Source of the DNA: Nitrospiraceae bacterium
Lineage (GTDB): Bacteria > Nitrospirota > Nitrospiria > Nitrospirales > UBA8639
Direction: 5' to 3'
DNA length: 64,000 bases
Assembly: GCA_020632595.1 (NCBI GenBank)
Contig: JACKFF010000002.1
Location: 1 to 64,000 of the forward strand
Below are positions 25,530 to 35,136 of this stretch, one piece after another; position 1 is the first letter of the stretch; the number at the start of each line of letters is the position of its first letter. The notes beneath the pieces are model-generated. The model was not told the DNA's origin. It ran no database searches and worked only from the letters and a program-made list of their open reading frames with translations. A program made the position numbers and the translations under genes.

Positions 25530-27080
25530 TTACCGTGTCCATGCAAAAAGTTTCCGGAGGAAATGTTTTTTTCCTTCGGTCAGTGTGGTTTTTCGCCAGG
25601 CATTTGCCGACTTTTTGACGACTTCTGCTTGGGTCGGGTAGGGGTGAATGGTGCCGGCGATGGTGTTGAGACCCAGGCCTCCCTTCATGGCCAACGTGAA
25701 TTCACTAATGATATCGCCCGCATGGGCGGCTACGATGGTGGCTCCGACTATTGTATCGGTCCCTTTTTTTACATGTACTCTGGCAAAGCCTTGGTCTTCT
25801 CCATCAAGAATAGCCCGATCGACCTCATTGAGAGGAAAGGTGAAGGTGTCGATCGGGATGTTCCTATCCTTTGCATCCTGTTCATATAGACCGACATGGG
25901 CAATTTCCGGTTGGGTATAGGTCGCCCAGGGAATGACTAGGTGTTCCGTGCTGCCGTACCCGAAGCCGAACGGATGAGGAAACAAAGCGTTCTGAATGAC
26001 AATCTGTGCTTGTGCATCAGCCGTGTGGGTGAACTTGAATGGGGAGCAAATATCTCCTGCCGCAAAAATCCTGGGGTTGCTGGTTTGAAGCCGGTGGTTG
26101 ACTTTGACTCCGGTTTTGTCAAATTCGACCCCAACGGCCCCCAGTTCCAAGCCCTCAATGTTGGGACTGCGGCCGACCCCAACCAGAATTGCGTCAACCG
26201 GGATGTCATACTGGGTGCCATGTGAATGAACTACAAGGTGCTTGGCGCCATTGGCTGACTGAATATTCAGGTCCTTGCCGCAACAAAGCAGTTGCACGCC
26301 GTCCCGTACAATCGATTGTTCCACGATGTCGGCGGCGTCGCGGTCTTCTTTGTGTAGAATCCCATGCATGGCATCGACCAAAAATACCTGGCTGCCGAAT
26401 CGGGCAAATGATTGGGCCAACTCACAGCCAATGGGACCTGCACCGATGACCCCCAACCTCGGTGGAAGCTCCGTCAGAGAAAAAATGGTTTCATTGGTAA
26501 GATATTCGGTGTCTGCCAAACCTGGAATCGATGGGGCGGTGGCGCGGGCTCCTGTGCAGATGACCGCTTTGGCAAATTGCAGTGTCGTTCCATCCACATC
26601 GATGGTGCTTGAGCTGGTGAATCTCCCGTTCCCGATAAAGACATCCACGCCAAGCTTGGCATAGCGATGAGCTGAGTCGACATGACTGATCCGGGCCCTG
26701 AGTTTTCGCATGCGGGCCATGGCTGCACCGAAATCCTGCTTGACCTCACCGGAAATATGTATACCGAATTGCTCGGCTTCCCTGACGGCATGCCAGGCTT
26801 TAGCGGCCCGTATGACGCCTTTGGAGGGCACACATCCTACGTTCAGGCAGTCTCCGCCCATCAGGTGTCGTTCAATTAACGCGACTTTGGCTCCGAGAGC
26901 TGACGCAATTGCAGCGGTGACCAACCCGGCAGTGCCGGCTCCGATGATGACGAGGTTATATCGTCCGGATGGCGTAGGATTGCGCCACTGGGGCGGATGC
27001 ACATTGTTGACCAACTCGTGGTTGTAGTGGTCCTGGGGAAGAACTAAACCGCTATGGGCTGGTGATTGTGGGGTGTCCAT
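25530..27080 (-). CDS. FAD-dependent NAD(P)-disulfide oxidoreductase, mercuric reductase-like
   Basis: A 516-residue class I flavin disulfide reductase. The FAD site is IIGAGTAGL (45-53), the redox pair C78/C83 lies in GGDCLNVGCVPSK, the NAD site is VIGAGPIGCE (about 226-235), and the dimer domain has HPYPTQAE near the C-terminus. Database neighbours are commonly called mercuric reductase, but the N-terminal heavy-metal domain and the C-terminal vicinal cysteines that bind Hg(II) are absent, so mercury reduction is unlikely. It follows the TVP38-like gene by 34 bp on the minus strand. Confidence 0.85.
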   Translation of the reverse strand: MDTPQSPAHSGLVLPQDHYNHELVNNVHPPQWRNPTPSGRYNLVIIGAGTAGLVTAAIASALGAKVALIERHLMGGDCLNVGCVPSKGVIRAAKAWHAVREAEQFGIHISGEVKQDFGAAMARMRKLRARISHVDSAHRYAKLGVDVFIGNGRFTSSSTIDVDGTTLQFAKAVICTGARATAPSIPGLADTEYLTNETIFSLTELPPRLGVIGAGPIGCELAQSFARFGSQVFLVDAMHGILHKEDRDAADIVEQSIVRDGVQLLCCGKDLNIQSANGAKHLVVHSHGTQYDIPVDAILVGVGRSPNIEGLELGAVGVEFDKTGVKVNHRLQTSNPRIFAAGDICSPFKFTHTADAQAQIVIQNALFPHPFGFGYGSTEHLVIPWATYTQPEIAHVGLYEQDAKDRNIPIDTFTFPLNEVDRAILDGEDQGFARVHVKKGTDTIVGATIVAAHAGDIISEFTLAMKGGLGLNTIAGTIHPYPTQAEVVKKSANAWRKTTLTEGKKHFLRKLFAWTR

Positions 27081-27114
27081 CTGAGGCCTCTAGTTTAGGA
27101 AAGGGTTCAGTCAT

Positions 27115-27879
27115 TTACGATTTAGGATTGATGATTCCGCTTTGAGTCTTCTTCCATTTCTGATAGGCCACCGGCATGAGGGCTAACAAGCCAAGGAGCG
27201 TAAAGGCGAGTAAGACCGGTGGGCTGGCAATTTCGCTCAAGGAATTGATTGTGCCCAATTGGCGGCCCGCAAAGGCAAAAACAAAACTGCCGGGAATAAT
27301 GCCAATGGACGTCGCCAGCACATAGGTGCCGAGATTGACACGAGTGAGCCCCGAGACCAGGTTCACAAGAAAAAATGGAAAGGCCGGAATAAGTCGAAGC
27401 GTCATGAGATAATTAAATGCATTGTTGGCAAATCCTTCTTGGATGGTTCCAAGCCGGTCGCCAAATTTGTGCTCCACCCAATCGTGCAACAGATAGCGGG
27501 CGGCCAAAAAGGCGAGCGTGGCTCCGGCGGTGGCTCCGATATTGACGAATAGAGTCCCCATCAGGCTTCCAAATAAGAATCCCCCTGTCAACGTGAGGAT
27601 CGCGCCGCCGGGAAGTGAGAAGGCTGTTTGGAGAATATAGACGAGAATAAATACTGCCGCTGCGATTTCATAATGCGAAGCGGTGTAGGCTAATAAAGTG
27701 TCTCGATTTTCCTTTAATGACTCGAGCGAGAGGTAGTGCCCAAGATCAAAATAGAAAAATGAACCGATGCCCGCTATCAGAATACACCCGATGAGTATCT
27801 TGCCAATCAATGGATTGGGTGAGTCGGCTGGGGTGGTAGACGAATGGGACATGTGAGGCTCCATTATGTGGGTTTTCAT
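27115..27879 (-). CDS. TVP38/TMEM64 (VTT-domain) membrane protein
   Basis: A 254-residue inner-membrane protein with about six helices and the VTT/SNARE-associated signature: AFSLPGGAILTLTGGFLFG (about 83-101), GATAGATLAFLAARYLL (about 109-125) and RLIPAFPFFLVNLVSGLT (about 157-174). VTT proteins are related to DedA and are thought to move lipids. ATG 27879 was chosen because GGAG lies 8 bases upstream. The gene is sandwiched between two flavin disulfide reductase genes on the same strand, an association I recall from other bacteria and cyanobacteria. Confidence 0.87.
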   Translation of the reverse strand: MKTHIMEPHMSHSSTTPADSPNPLIGKILIGCILIAGIGSFFYFDLGHYLSLESLKENRDTLLAYTASHYEIAAAVFILVYILQTAFSLPGGAILTLTGGFLFGSLMGTLFVNIGATAGATLAFLAARYLLHDWVEHKFGDRLGTIQEGFANNAFNYLMTLRLIPAFPFFLVNLVSGLTRVNLGTYVLATSIGIIPGSFVFAFAGRQLGTINSLSEIASPPVLLAFTLLGLLALMPVAYQKWKKTQSGIINPKS

Positions 27880-28131
27880 GTCAATTCTCCAGTTATTGTT
27901 TCGGCAACGAATACCGGGTATCGCCAATATTCCAGTTGGTCAGGGATGGAGATTGTTGATTCTCTGGCCGATTGTCTCCTCGCGTATTGGGCAATATTGA
28001 GTTGTAGTCCTGATTTGGTGCTATTTGTTACGAGGAAATTTCGAGAGGCAAAGGCGGCAGTTTCCTTCTGATCTGACGACTGTGCGATTAATCTCCGGCA
28101 CAGGGAAAGATCTTGAATGTGCAATGCCATC

Positions 28132-29517
28132 TTACATGCGCGGCAACTTCCCAATAAGCTCCTCAGCAGGATAGGTAAGAATTTCGGCGAGAGTGGGATG
28201 GTAATGGGGTATGCGGAGAAGATCGTGGACTGTGCCACGAAAATACATGATGGCAATCAGTTCATGGATGAGTTCAGAGGCTTCGGGTCCGACAATATGG
28301 CCACCGAGAATCTCACCGGACTGAGGATGGCAGAGCACTTTAACGTGTCCATACGTTTCTCCCAGGCAGAGAGACTTGCCATGATCGTTAAAGGGATAGG
28401 AAGCAACAAGATACGGGAGTTGACGGTCCAGACATTCCCGTTCGGACAATCCCACGCTGGCCACCTGGGGATCGGTAAAGACGACCTGAGTTTTGAGGCG
28501 ATCAGAAAAATGTTTGGGAGGGAGATTGGGATGGACGGCGTTCCATCCGGCAATTTCCCCCTCTTCGATGGCAATATGGACAATTTCATATCCGCCATTG
28601 ACATCTCCAATAGCAAAAATATGTGGTTGGGATGTTCTCATGTCCTTGTTGACTAAGATGGCATTCGTTTGATGGGCTACCTGAGCGGCTTCTAAGTTAA
28701 GTCCGTCGATATTTGGGCGGCGGCCGAGGGCTTGGAGGATTGAGGTGGCGGTGACCTCTTTCTTCTGTCCTTGATGGAGGAAGTGAAGCGTTTTCTGGCC
28801 TTTTGACCTATCGACATATTGGATTTGAGTGTTGGTATATATTTTCATGCCTTCGGCCTGAAGGTGTGCTTCAACCGGCCGAACAAGGTCTTCATCCGAG
28901 CCCGAGAGAATGTGGGCGCTTCGTTGAATCAGGGTTACCACGACTCCGATACGGGAAAAAAATTGGGCGAGTTCCAATGCGACCGGCCCGCCGCCCAGCA
29001 CAATCATCGATTCAGGAAGCGTTTCCAGTTCCAATGCCTCATCGCTGGTAAGGTATCCGGCTTCTTCCAATCCTGGAATGGGAATGTATGACACCACAGA
29101 TCCGGTGGCGATGATGTAAGCCTTTGCGGATAGCCGGTGTGGGCCGGCTTGGATGGTCGTTGGCGAAACAAAATGTGCATGTTCCTGGTAGAGGGCAAAT
29201 CGAGGGTGCTGGAGTGCTTGAATGCGATCTTTAGCAAATTCCTTGATTAACCGGTTTTTTCGCTCAATGATGGCTGCGAGGTTCACCTGAAGGTTCGTTG
29301 AGTGAAGCCCGAATTCCGGAGCTCGACGGATTAGCGCTGCGAGATCGGAGGAGCGGAGAATGGCTTTGGTGGGCATGCATCCTCGTAAGATGCAGAGACC
29401 TCCTAACGGACCCTGATCGACGATGCCGACATCGGCTCCTTCCGCTTGGGCTGTGCGAGCGGCCGCATAGCCTGCCGATCCCCCTCCAATAATGATGAGG
29501 TCATGAGAATAGGTCAT
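28132..29517 (-). CDS. FAD-dependent NAD(P)-disulfide oxidoreductase, dihydrolipoamide dehydrogenase-like
   Basis: A 461-residue flavoprotein of the same class as the gene at 25530 but only distantly related. It has IIGGGSAGY (9-17), the redox pair C42/C47 in GGLCILRGCMPTK, VLGGGPVALELA (about 172-183) and the base-bearing HYHPTLAE near the C-terminus. It is not a standard lipoamide dehydrogenase (GGTCLNVGCIPSK is altered to GGLCILRGCMPTK) and has no lipoyl-complex genes nearby. ATG 29517 is preceded by AAGG; GTG 29532 would add five residues. The physiological disulfide partner is unknown. Confidence 0.85.
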   Translation of the reverse strand: MTYSHDLIIIGGGSAGYAAARTAQAEGADVGIVDQGPLGGLCILRGCMPTKAILRSSDLAALIRRAPEFGLHSTNLQVNLAAIIERKNRLIKEFAKDRIQALQHPRFALYQEHAHFVSPTTIQAGPHRLSAKAYIIATGSVVSYIPIPGLEEAGYLTSDEALELETLPESMIVLGGGPVALELAQFFSRIGVVVTLIQRSAHILSGSDEDLVRPVEAHLQAEGMKIYTNTQIQYVDRSKGQKTLHFLHQGQKKEVTATSILQALGRRPNIDGLNLEAAQVAHQTNAILVNKDMRTSQPHIFAIGDVNGGYEIVHIAIEEGEIAGWNAVHPNLPPKHFSDRLKTQVVFTDPQVASVGLSERECLDRQLPYLVASYPFNDHGKSLCLGETYGHVKVLCHPQSGEILGGHIVGPEASELIHELIAIMYFRGTVHDLLRIPHYHPTLAEILTYPAEELIGKLPRM

Positions 29518-30064
29518 GTGGATGCCTTGCACTTATGGATGAATTGAGAAAATCCGTATGGTCACATTCCGAGTAGGAATATGTAGCATGAACAGTTTTC
29601 GGGAAGAAAGGCAGTTGTCGGAGGCGGTCTGCGCTCCGTGTCCTTCGGGGTTGATTGGGGTTATGAAGTGTCTGTGTCGCGACATCCGTGCCTCTGGCTT
29701 TCCTGCAAATTCGAACAGGTCCATGGCATTCATTTGACTTCGTCAGGTATTGATTCCAATCGGTCTGGATATGAGATGGAAGCTGTTGAGTCGATTGACT
29801 AATCCTTATAGATTGATCCGGATATTTGGGGGACGGCATTTTACTGCCCCATGAGCGCTGCACAGGACGGATCAACATGAGGAAGAGGCTCGACAATTTC
29901 GACAGGCAGGAGAGGTGGATTCTCAGAATACGACAATTATCAATTCTGCCTTGTATCGGAAAAATCCGGAACAGTACCCGATGTTTGGACGCCGCCTAAG
30001 CGGAGGCAGTCGTTTTCCGCATTCATGCCTGTTGGAAGATGGCGGAGCATGGAGGTGGCATTTC
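29518..30064. other. intergenic region without a convincing gene
   Basis: A 547-bp gap between the flavoprotein start and the hybrid kinase stop, both on the minus strand. Open frames occur (for example 29533-29733 on the minus strand), but they have no recognisable domain, biased composition or good ribosome site. The promoter of the flavoprotein/TVP38 cluster should lie at its left end. Confidence 0.4.
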
Positions 30065-32014
30065 CTACAGACCAGGTTTGTTGGAGGATGTCATTAGTTT
30101 CTGTCTGATCTCTTCCACTTTTGCGATGAGTGTTTCCACTTGATAGGGTTTTTGAATGAACGCTGCCATGTTCGGGTTGTCAAATCTTTTCATTGCTTCC
30201 TCTTCCGAATATCCACTCGACAGGATCACCGGAATCGTGGCATTAAGTCTTTGAATATGTTCGACGAATTGTTGGCCGTCCATCTTGGGCATGGTGAGAT
30301 CTAAGAGCACGACCATAATTTCGTGTTGATGCTGCTCGAAGACCTGAATGCCGATTTGTCCATCCGAGGCGACCAAGGTTTGCAATCCCATTTCTTCGAA
30401 GATCATCGAACATGCCACCCGCACGTCTTCTTCGTCATCAACCACCAACACCATGGGTTTTTTTGGCAGGGAGGCATGCTGAGTGGGTATGGTGATGACC
30501 GGCCCTTTCTTGGTTGAGGGGGAGGGCGTGGTGGCGGGAAAGAGTAACGTAAATTCTGTCCCGACATCTGGTTGACTTCGGACGGCAATGGTGGCGGCAT
30601 GAGCCTGAGCGAGTCCAAGAAGCGCTGCGAGTCCAAGCCCTCGCCCAGGAAGTTTGGTTGAAAAAAACGGGTCGAAAATTTTTGGGATTGTGTCCGAGGT
30701 CATTCCGCACCCAGTGTCCTGAATAGTCAATGCAACACTTCGGTTATCCGGCAGCTCTCCAATCACATACCAACTCTGAAAATTCTCTCTTGTAGGCTCC
30801 CATTCGAATGCACGGATGGTGATGACCCCATCTCCTTCTCCATAGGCTTCGGATGCGTTAATCACAATATTCAAGATGATTTGCCGCAATTGAGCTTGGT
30901 CGGCTCGAATGGGGGGAAGGGAGGGGGCAAGATCGTATTCGAACGTCAATCGTTTTGAAAGAGTTGCCCGGAGAAAAGGGGTCATGTTCTCGATGAGTTT
31001 TGGAAGATTGATGACTTGAAAGTTTAAGCGTGTCTGTCCGGCAAACGCCAACATTTGATTGGCCAATTCTCCACCGCGAAGACCGGCTTTTTCAATGAAG
31101 TCCAGGTGTTCTCGAGCCGGGGCGTCAGGCGGAAGAGCCCGAAGGGCGAGGCCGGAGCGGGCTACAATAGTCATCAGGAGATTGTTGAAATCATGAGCGA
31201 TTCCTCCGGCGAGGACTCCCAGGCTTTCCAGCTTTTGTGAATATTGACGTTCGATTTCATGACGGCGTCGTTCGTCTTCGGCCCTTCGCTGTTCTGTCAC
31301 ATCTCTGAGAGAGGCCAAATAGGCGGGTTCTTCATCCCATTCAATAGGGACAACTCGCATTTCTACTGGAGTAGGCTGTCCGGATTCGGGCATGATGTCG
31401 ATTTCCGTCGTCTGGTTTGCAGAAACAGCGAAACCAAAGGGGAAACCAGTGAGTTGTTCGGATGTCTTTTGGAAGAGCTGCTCTGCGGCAGGATTAGAAT
31501 AACGGATCAGTCCGTCATGTCCGACGACAAGGATTCCATCGCTGGATGATTGCAAAATGATGTGGGCCTGACGTTCAAGAGAGCGTATGCGAGGTATGGT
31601 GATAACCTGCTCGATTGCTTGTTCTATATGATGCCAGAGAAAATTTTCCGTGAGGGTGTTTTTGTTGAAATACTCTTGAGCCCCCATTCGAATGGCTCGA
31701 GCTGCAATTTCCTCATTACCATATCCGGTGAAAAAAATGATGGGAGTATGTGACGGTGCATAGGTTCCTCGTATTTTCGCGAGCCATTCGAATCCGGTCA
31801 TATCCGGCAATTGGTCATCCACCAGCAGGCAGTGAGGAGGGGAAACTCTGCAGGATTCCCATGCCTGGGTTCCCGTTTCCATTTCCTGAATGTCGAGCCG
31901 AAATGAGGCTGTGCGCCGGATCCATCGAATATAGGTGGATCGGTCACTTGGGTTATCACCAACGATAAGAATTCGGAGAGTGGTGAGTCGCGGTTTTTCA
32001 TCAAGGCTTGACAT
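30065..32014 (-). CDS. hybrid sensor histidine kinase (REC-PAS-HK-REC)
   Basis: A 649-residue soluble signalling protein. Domains in order: a receiver with phospho-Asp in LLVDDQLPDM (about 65-74) but an altered acidic pair (VGDNPSD), a PAS domain (IILQSSSDGILVVGHDGLIR), a histidine kinase with the GIAHDFNNLLM H-box, an N-box (ILNIVINASEA), G-boxes (DTGCGMT, GRGLGLAALLGLA), and a C-terminal receiver VVDDEEDVRVA with LLDLTMPKMDG. The HDFNN-type kinase plus terminal receiver suggests a phosphorelay. ATG 32014 fits the first domain; the frame extends upstream to a TTG at 32086. No membrane segment was seen. Confidence 0.87.
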   Translation of the reverse strand: MSSLDEKPRLTTLRILIVGDNPSDRSTYIRWIRRTASFRLDIQEMETGTQAWESCRVSPPHCLLVDDQLPDMTGFEWLAKIRGTYAPSHTPIIFFTGYGNEEIAARAIRMGAQEYFNKNTLTENFLWHHIEQAIEQVITIPRIRSLERQAHIILQSSSDGILVVGHDGLIRYSNPAAEQLFQKTSEQLTGFPFGFAVSANQTTEIDIMPESGQPTPVEMRVVPIEWDEEPAYLASLRDVTEQRRAEDERRRHEIERQYSQKLESLGVLAGGIAHDFNNLLMTIVARSGLALRALPPDAPAREHLDFIEKAGLRGGELANQMLAFAGQTRLNFQVINLPKLIENMTPFLRATLSKRLTFEYDLAPSLPPIRADQAQLRQIILNIVINASEAYGEGDGVITIRAFEWEPTRENFQSWYVIGELPDNRSVALTIQDTGCGMTSDTIPKIFDPFFSTKLPGRGLGLAALLGLAQAHAATIAVRSQPDVGTEFTLLFPATTPSPSTKKGPVITIPTQHASLPKKPMVLVVDDEEDVRVACSMIFEEMGLQTLVASDGQIGIQVFEQHQHEIMVVLLDLTMPKMDGQQFVEHIQRLNATIPVILSSGYSEEEAMKRFDNPNMAAFIQKPYQVETLIAKVEEIRQKLMTSSNKPGL

Positions 32015-32834
32015 GGTTGACAACAATCCCATGAATGAAAGTGAATCAACTGATATTGAGAGGAAATACAAAAATGCACTCGTCAATCAATATCACGGTC
32101 CTCCCTGTCCCCGCAGAAGTAATCAGTTGGTGTTCTCTGACCAGTTAAGCATAGACGTCAAATGTAAACCGGAATATTTAACTGTACCATGGCTTTTAAC
32201 GGGTCAATGTTTTCAAGAGTGTCACAATATAACTGGTGGCCTCTTCCAAATTCTAGGCTTTAAACTCCCATTGGTCAGATGAGTGGAGTGGCATGGTGAC
32301 CATAATCACTTGCAGGGAATACGTCCTTCCAGTACGTTCGGCAAAATTTTCCAACGGTGAGGCCGGGACCTTTCCCGGCTCCAAAATTTTGCGGCCCTGC
32401 AATCGCTCCAATATTCGAAAATATGCCGTCCTGGTGGTCTGAGTAATACATCCCATTAAGAGTCGCCGCGGTCATAAAATATAGAGCGTTCCGTTCCGAC
32501 GCCGGGGGGGTATCTTGAGCATTAGAGGGCCAAGTTTCCCTTGTTACATCGGCCCTCAATCAGGGCTGGTAGGAAAATCTTTATGAAAACAAGAAACTTG
32601 AATGATCTGCATTCAAGATAACGTTATCTGATTTCTGAGAGAAGAATCTATTCCGCAAAAACCTCATGAAAAGTGGGTGATGGGAGAATAGGGATGAATG
32701 GGAATGCCGGGTACTAAATTGATTGATAGACAACAACTGATTGGGAAATTCAGAGTGAAGATGGAGGACAGAAAATTAGAGAAGGGATGCCCGAAGCGTA
32801 AGCCTAGAGAGAGGAAGGTGTGGGCCGCCTGTCC
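32015..32834. other. long intergenic region with palindromes
   Basis: An 820-bp region between the kinase start and the GGDEF-EAL stop. It contains a perfect hairpin GCCGGGA-CCTT-TCCCGGC near 32363-32380 beside CAAAATTTT, and open frames on the minus strand (32275-32559, 32253-32456) that overlap each other in different frames, as decayed genes or repeats do. I cannot name a product. The stretch 32560-32830 is AT-richer and featureless. Confidence 0.4.
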
Positions 32835-34517
32835 TTATGCCATGTGCACCATGTGCTGGGTGCTTTCATTGGCGGGGAGTGGCGGTGCAATCCAATACCC
32901 TTGCATCGCATCGCATCCATATTCTTCCAGGAAATCGACCTGTTCCTGTGATTCCACTCCTTCGGCAATGACTTGTAGCCCAATGGCTTTGGCTAGAGAA
33001 ATGACGGCCATGACGATAGCGGCGTCGTTAGTGCTGTGTGGGAGATTTTGAATGAGACTTTGGTCGAGTTTGATGCCGTCTATGGGAAATGATTTCAGAT
33101 ATCGAAGCGAGGCATAACCTGCTCCAAAATCATCAATGTACAGGTGTATGCCCATGGCCTTGAGTTCACGGAGCGTCTGGATAGTTTCTTCTGTTTCATG
33201 AATCAGAAACGTCTCGGTCAGTTCCAGTTTGAGATGTTCCGGATCTAGATGTGAATGCTTGAGGATATCTTGCATGAGTGCAGGGAGATTCCCCTGATGA
33301 ATTTGTCTGGCTGAGAGATTTACGGCGACATGAGGAGCCGGAAATCCCTGCTTTTCCCAGTATTTGGCTTGTTTGCTGGCTGTACGTAAAACCCACTCAC
33401 CTATGGGAATGATCATGCCATTTTCTTCGGCTTGAGGAATGAAATGATTCGGCCCAATGAGGCCTTGGTAGGGGTGATGCCAGCGCAATAAAGCTTCCAT
33501 GCCAATGACTTGCTTGGTGCACAGATTCATTTGCGGTTGATAGTGGAGGAGAAATTCTTCTTTGGACAAAGCTCGACTGAGTTCCATCTCAAGCGTGGAG
33601 CGATCGAGGCCAGCTGTTTTCATGCCGGCCGTGTAAAATTGATGGGTATTGCCTCCCTGAGCTTTGGCTCGATACATCGCGGCATCGGCATGAGATAAAA
33701 GTTCCTGGGGATTGGCGCTATCCCAAGGATAGATGGTGATTCCGAGGCTTCCGGTCACATGCAGTTGGTGCTGCTTGATGATGACGGGTTGTGCCAGTAG
33801 TTGAAGAATACGTTGTGCAATAGAGGCCACATCTTCAATCGACACAATTTGTTCCAGAAGAACGGCAAATTCATCTCCTCCTAATCGGACACCTGTGTCA
33901 ATTTCTCTGATACATTTTTTGATCCGTGCGGCCACGGTTTTGAGTAGTGAGTCCCCACAATCATGGCCGAGGGTGTCATTGATATCTTTAAAATGGTCCA
34001 AATCTAAAAACATCAGAGCGATCGCCGTGTCGTTCCGATGGCAGCGGGCCACCGCACAATTTAGTCGTTCATAAAAAAGACCTCGATTTGCGAGTCCTGT
34101 CAGATGGTCGTAATGAGCCAACTGGGTAATGCGTTGGGTGGCTCTCTGGCGTTCCATGGCATAGCGAACGGCCCGGCAGAGAGTCGAGCTGCTGGTCTGG
34201 CCTTTGATTAAATAATCCTGGGCTCCGCTTTTCACGGCTTGAATCGCCTGGTCTTCTTCCTCCACGCTGCTTAAAATCAGAATCGGGGCATCAGGGCAAA
34301 ACTGAAGGAATTGAGGAATGGATTCAAATGATTTGCCATCGGAAAGATGGGAATCCAGAATAATGGCTTGAAACTGATTTTGTTGAATGAGGTCGAGCGC
34401 GTTGCCGAGAGAACGACTATGCGTCAAGGTAAATTGGTTTTGGAGTCCTTCTTTCAGCATATTTTTAATAACCGACGCTTCCTTGGGATTATCTTCAACC
34501 AACAAAAGTGAAATCAT
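32835..34517 (-). CDS. response regulator with GGDEF and EAL domains
   Basis: A 560-residue cyclic-di-GMP enzyme. An N-terminal receiver (about 1-120; LLLVEDNPKE, LDSHLSDG, SGAQDYLIKG) precedes an intact diguanylate cyclase (LGGDEFAVL near 207-215) and an intact phosphodiesterase (EALLRWHHP near 330, IDDFGAGYASL near 455, EGVESQEQ). A REID motif five residues before GGDEF matches the RxxD product-inhibition site. Both activities are therefore possible; which dominates would depend on the receiver. ATG 34517 has GAGGAG upstream. It is transcribed away from rpoD. Confidence 0.92.
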   Translation of the reverse strand: MISLLLVEDNPKEASVIKNMLKEGLQNQFTLTHSRSLGNALDLIQQNQFQAIILDSHLSDGKSFESIPQFLQFCPDAPILILSSVEEEDQAIQAVKSGAQDYLIKGQTSSSTLCRAVRYAMERQRATQRITQLAHYDHLTGLANRGLFYERLNCAVARCHRNDTAIALMFLDLDHFKDINDTLGHDCGDSLLKTVAARIKKCIREIDTGVRLGGDEFAVLLEQIVSIEDVASIAQRILQLLAQPVIIKQHQLHVTGSLGITIYPWDSANPQELLSHADAAMYRAKAQGGNTHQFYTAGMKTAGLDRSTLEMELSRALSKEEFLLHYQPQMNLCTKQVIGMEALLRWHHPYQGLIGPNHFIPQAEENGMIIPIGEWVLRTASKQAKYWEKQGFPAPHVAVNLSARQIHQGNLPALMQDILKHSHLDPEHLKLELTETFLIHETEETIQTLRELKAMGIHLYIDDFGAGYASLRYLKSFPIDGIKLDQSLIQNLPHSTNDAAIVMAVISLAKAIGLQVIAEGVESQEQVDFLEEYGCDAMQGYWIAPPLPANESTQHMVHMA

Positions 34518-35136
34518 AATTGCGGCGTTCTCCTCATTTCAGCTCGTTACTGTGTCCAGAGACTTTGTAGATTCGAAAAGAGGGTCCTAATTTATCTTGT
34601 CGGACATAACCGTATATTCTTGATAGTTTCTGGATATTTTGCCCATTTCGTAAGGTAGCCCCATCAATCGCTTGCCTGATCGTATCTGTTAGAAAATCCA
34701 ATAAAAACAATCTGTTGTCTATGATGTGAGGGCCGCAAGATTCGATAAATTTTTTAGATAAGATGATAGGTGCTATGATTTAGGTTAAATTACTATTTAC
34801 TTGGAAAATTTAGCTTTACTTTACAGGCCAAAATTTTATATAGTGTTATCAAATTGCGCCTTGTATTTTTACCTTCGTTTTTTTTTAACAATAGGTCTTT
34901 TTCCTGGTTTCGCCTCAAAGAGGATATCACGTACTTAGTCTATAGGCTGAGGAGCGATTTTTCTCTAAATCTTTATAAAAGATAGCACACCATTCTGCAT
35001 TCTAATTTGGTCCATTAAGAAAAAGGACGAGAGAAGAGGGACAGGTTCCTCCTATTTATTGCTAGGAACACGCTTTGGTCCAGTTTTAAAAGTGGTATGA
35101 TTTGGTTTAGCTATTAATCTTGAAGGAGCTATGTTA
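34518..35136. other. AT-rich divergent region upstream of rpoD
   Basis: A 619-bp region, clearly more AT-rich than its surroundings, between the GGDEF-EAL gene and rpoD. No protein gene is supported. It should contain promoters for both; one candidate for rpoD is listed separately. I saw no terminator or riboswitch-like fold by eye. Confidence 0.45.
35075..35101 (+). promoter_or_regulatory. candidate extended -10 promoter of rpoD
   Basis: TGG-TATGAT (35093-35101) forms an extended -10, with TTGGTC at 35075-35080 as a weak -35, 15 bases away. Transcription would start near 35108, leaving a leader of about 29 bases before ATG 35137. It was found by eye only. Confidence 0.35.

Noticed and set aside
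25530..27080. mer operon (mercury resistance)
   Set aside because: The flavoprotein lacks the C-terminal Hg-binding cysteines and metal-binding N-domain; no merR, merT or merP is nearby.
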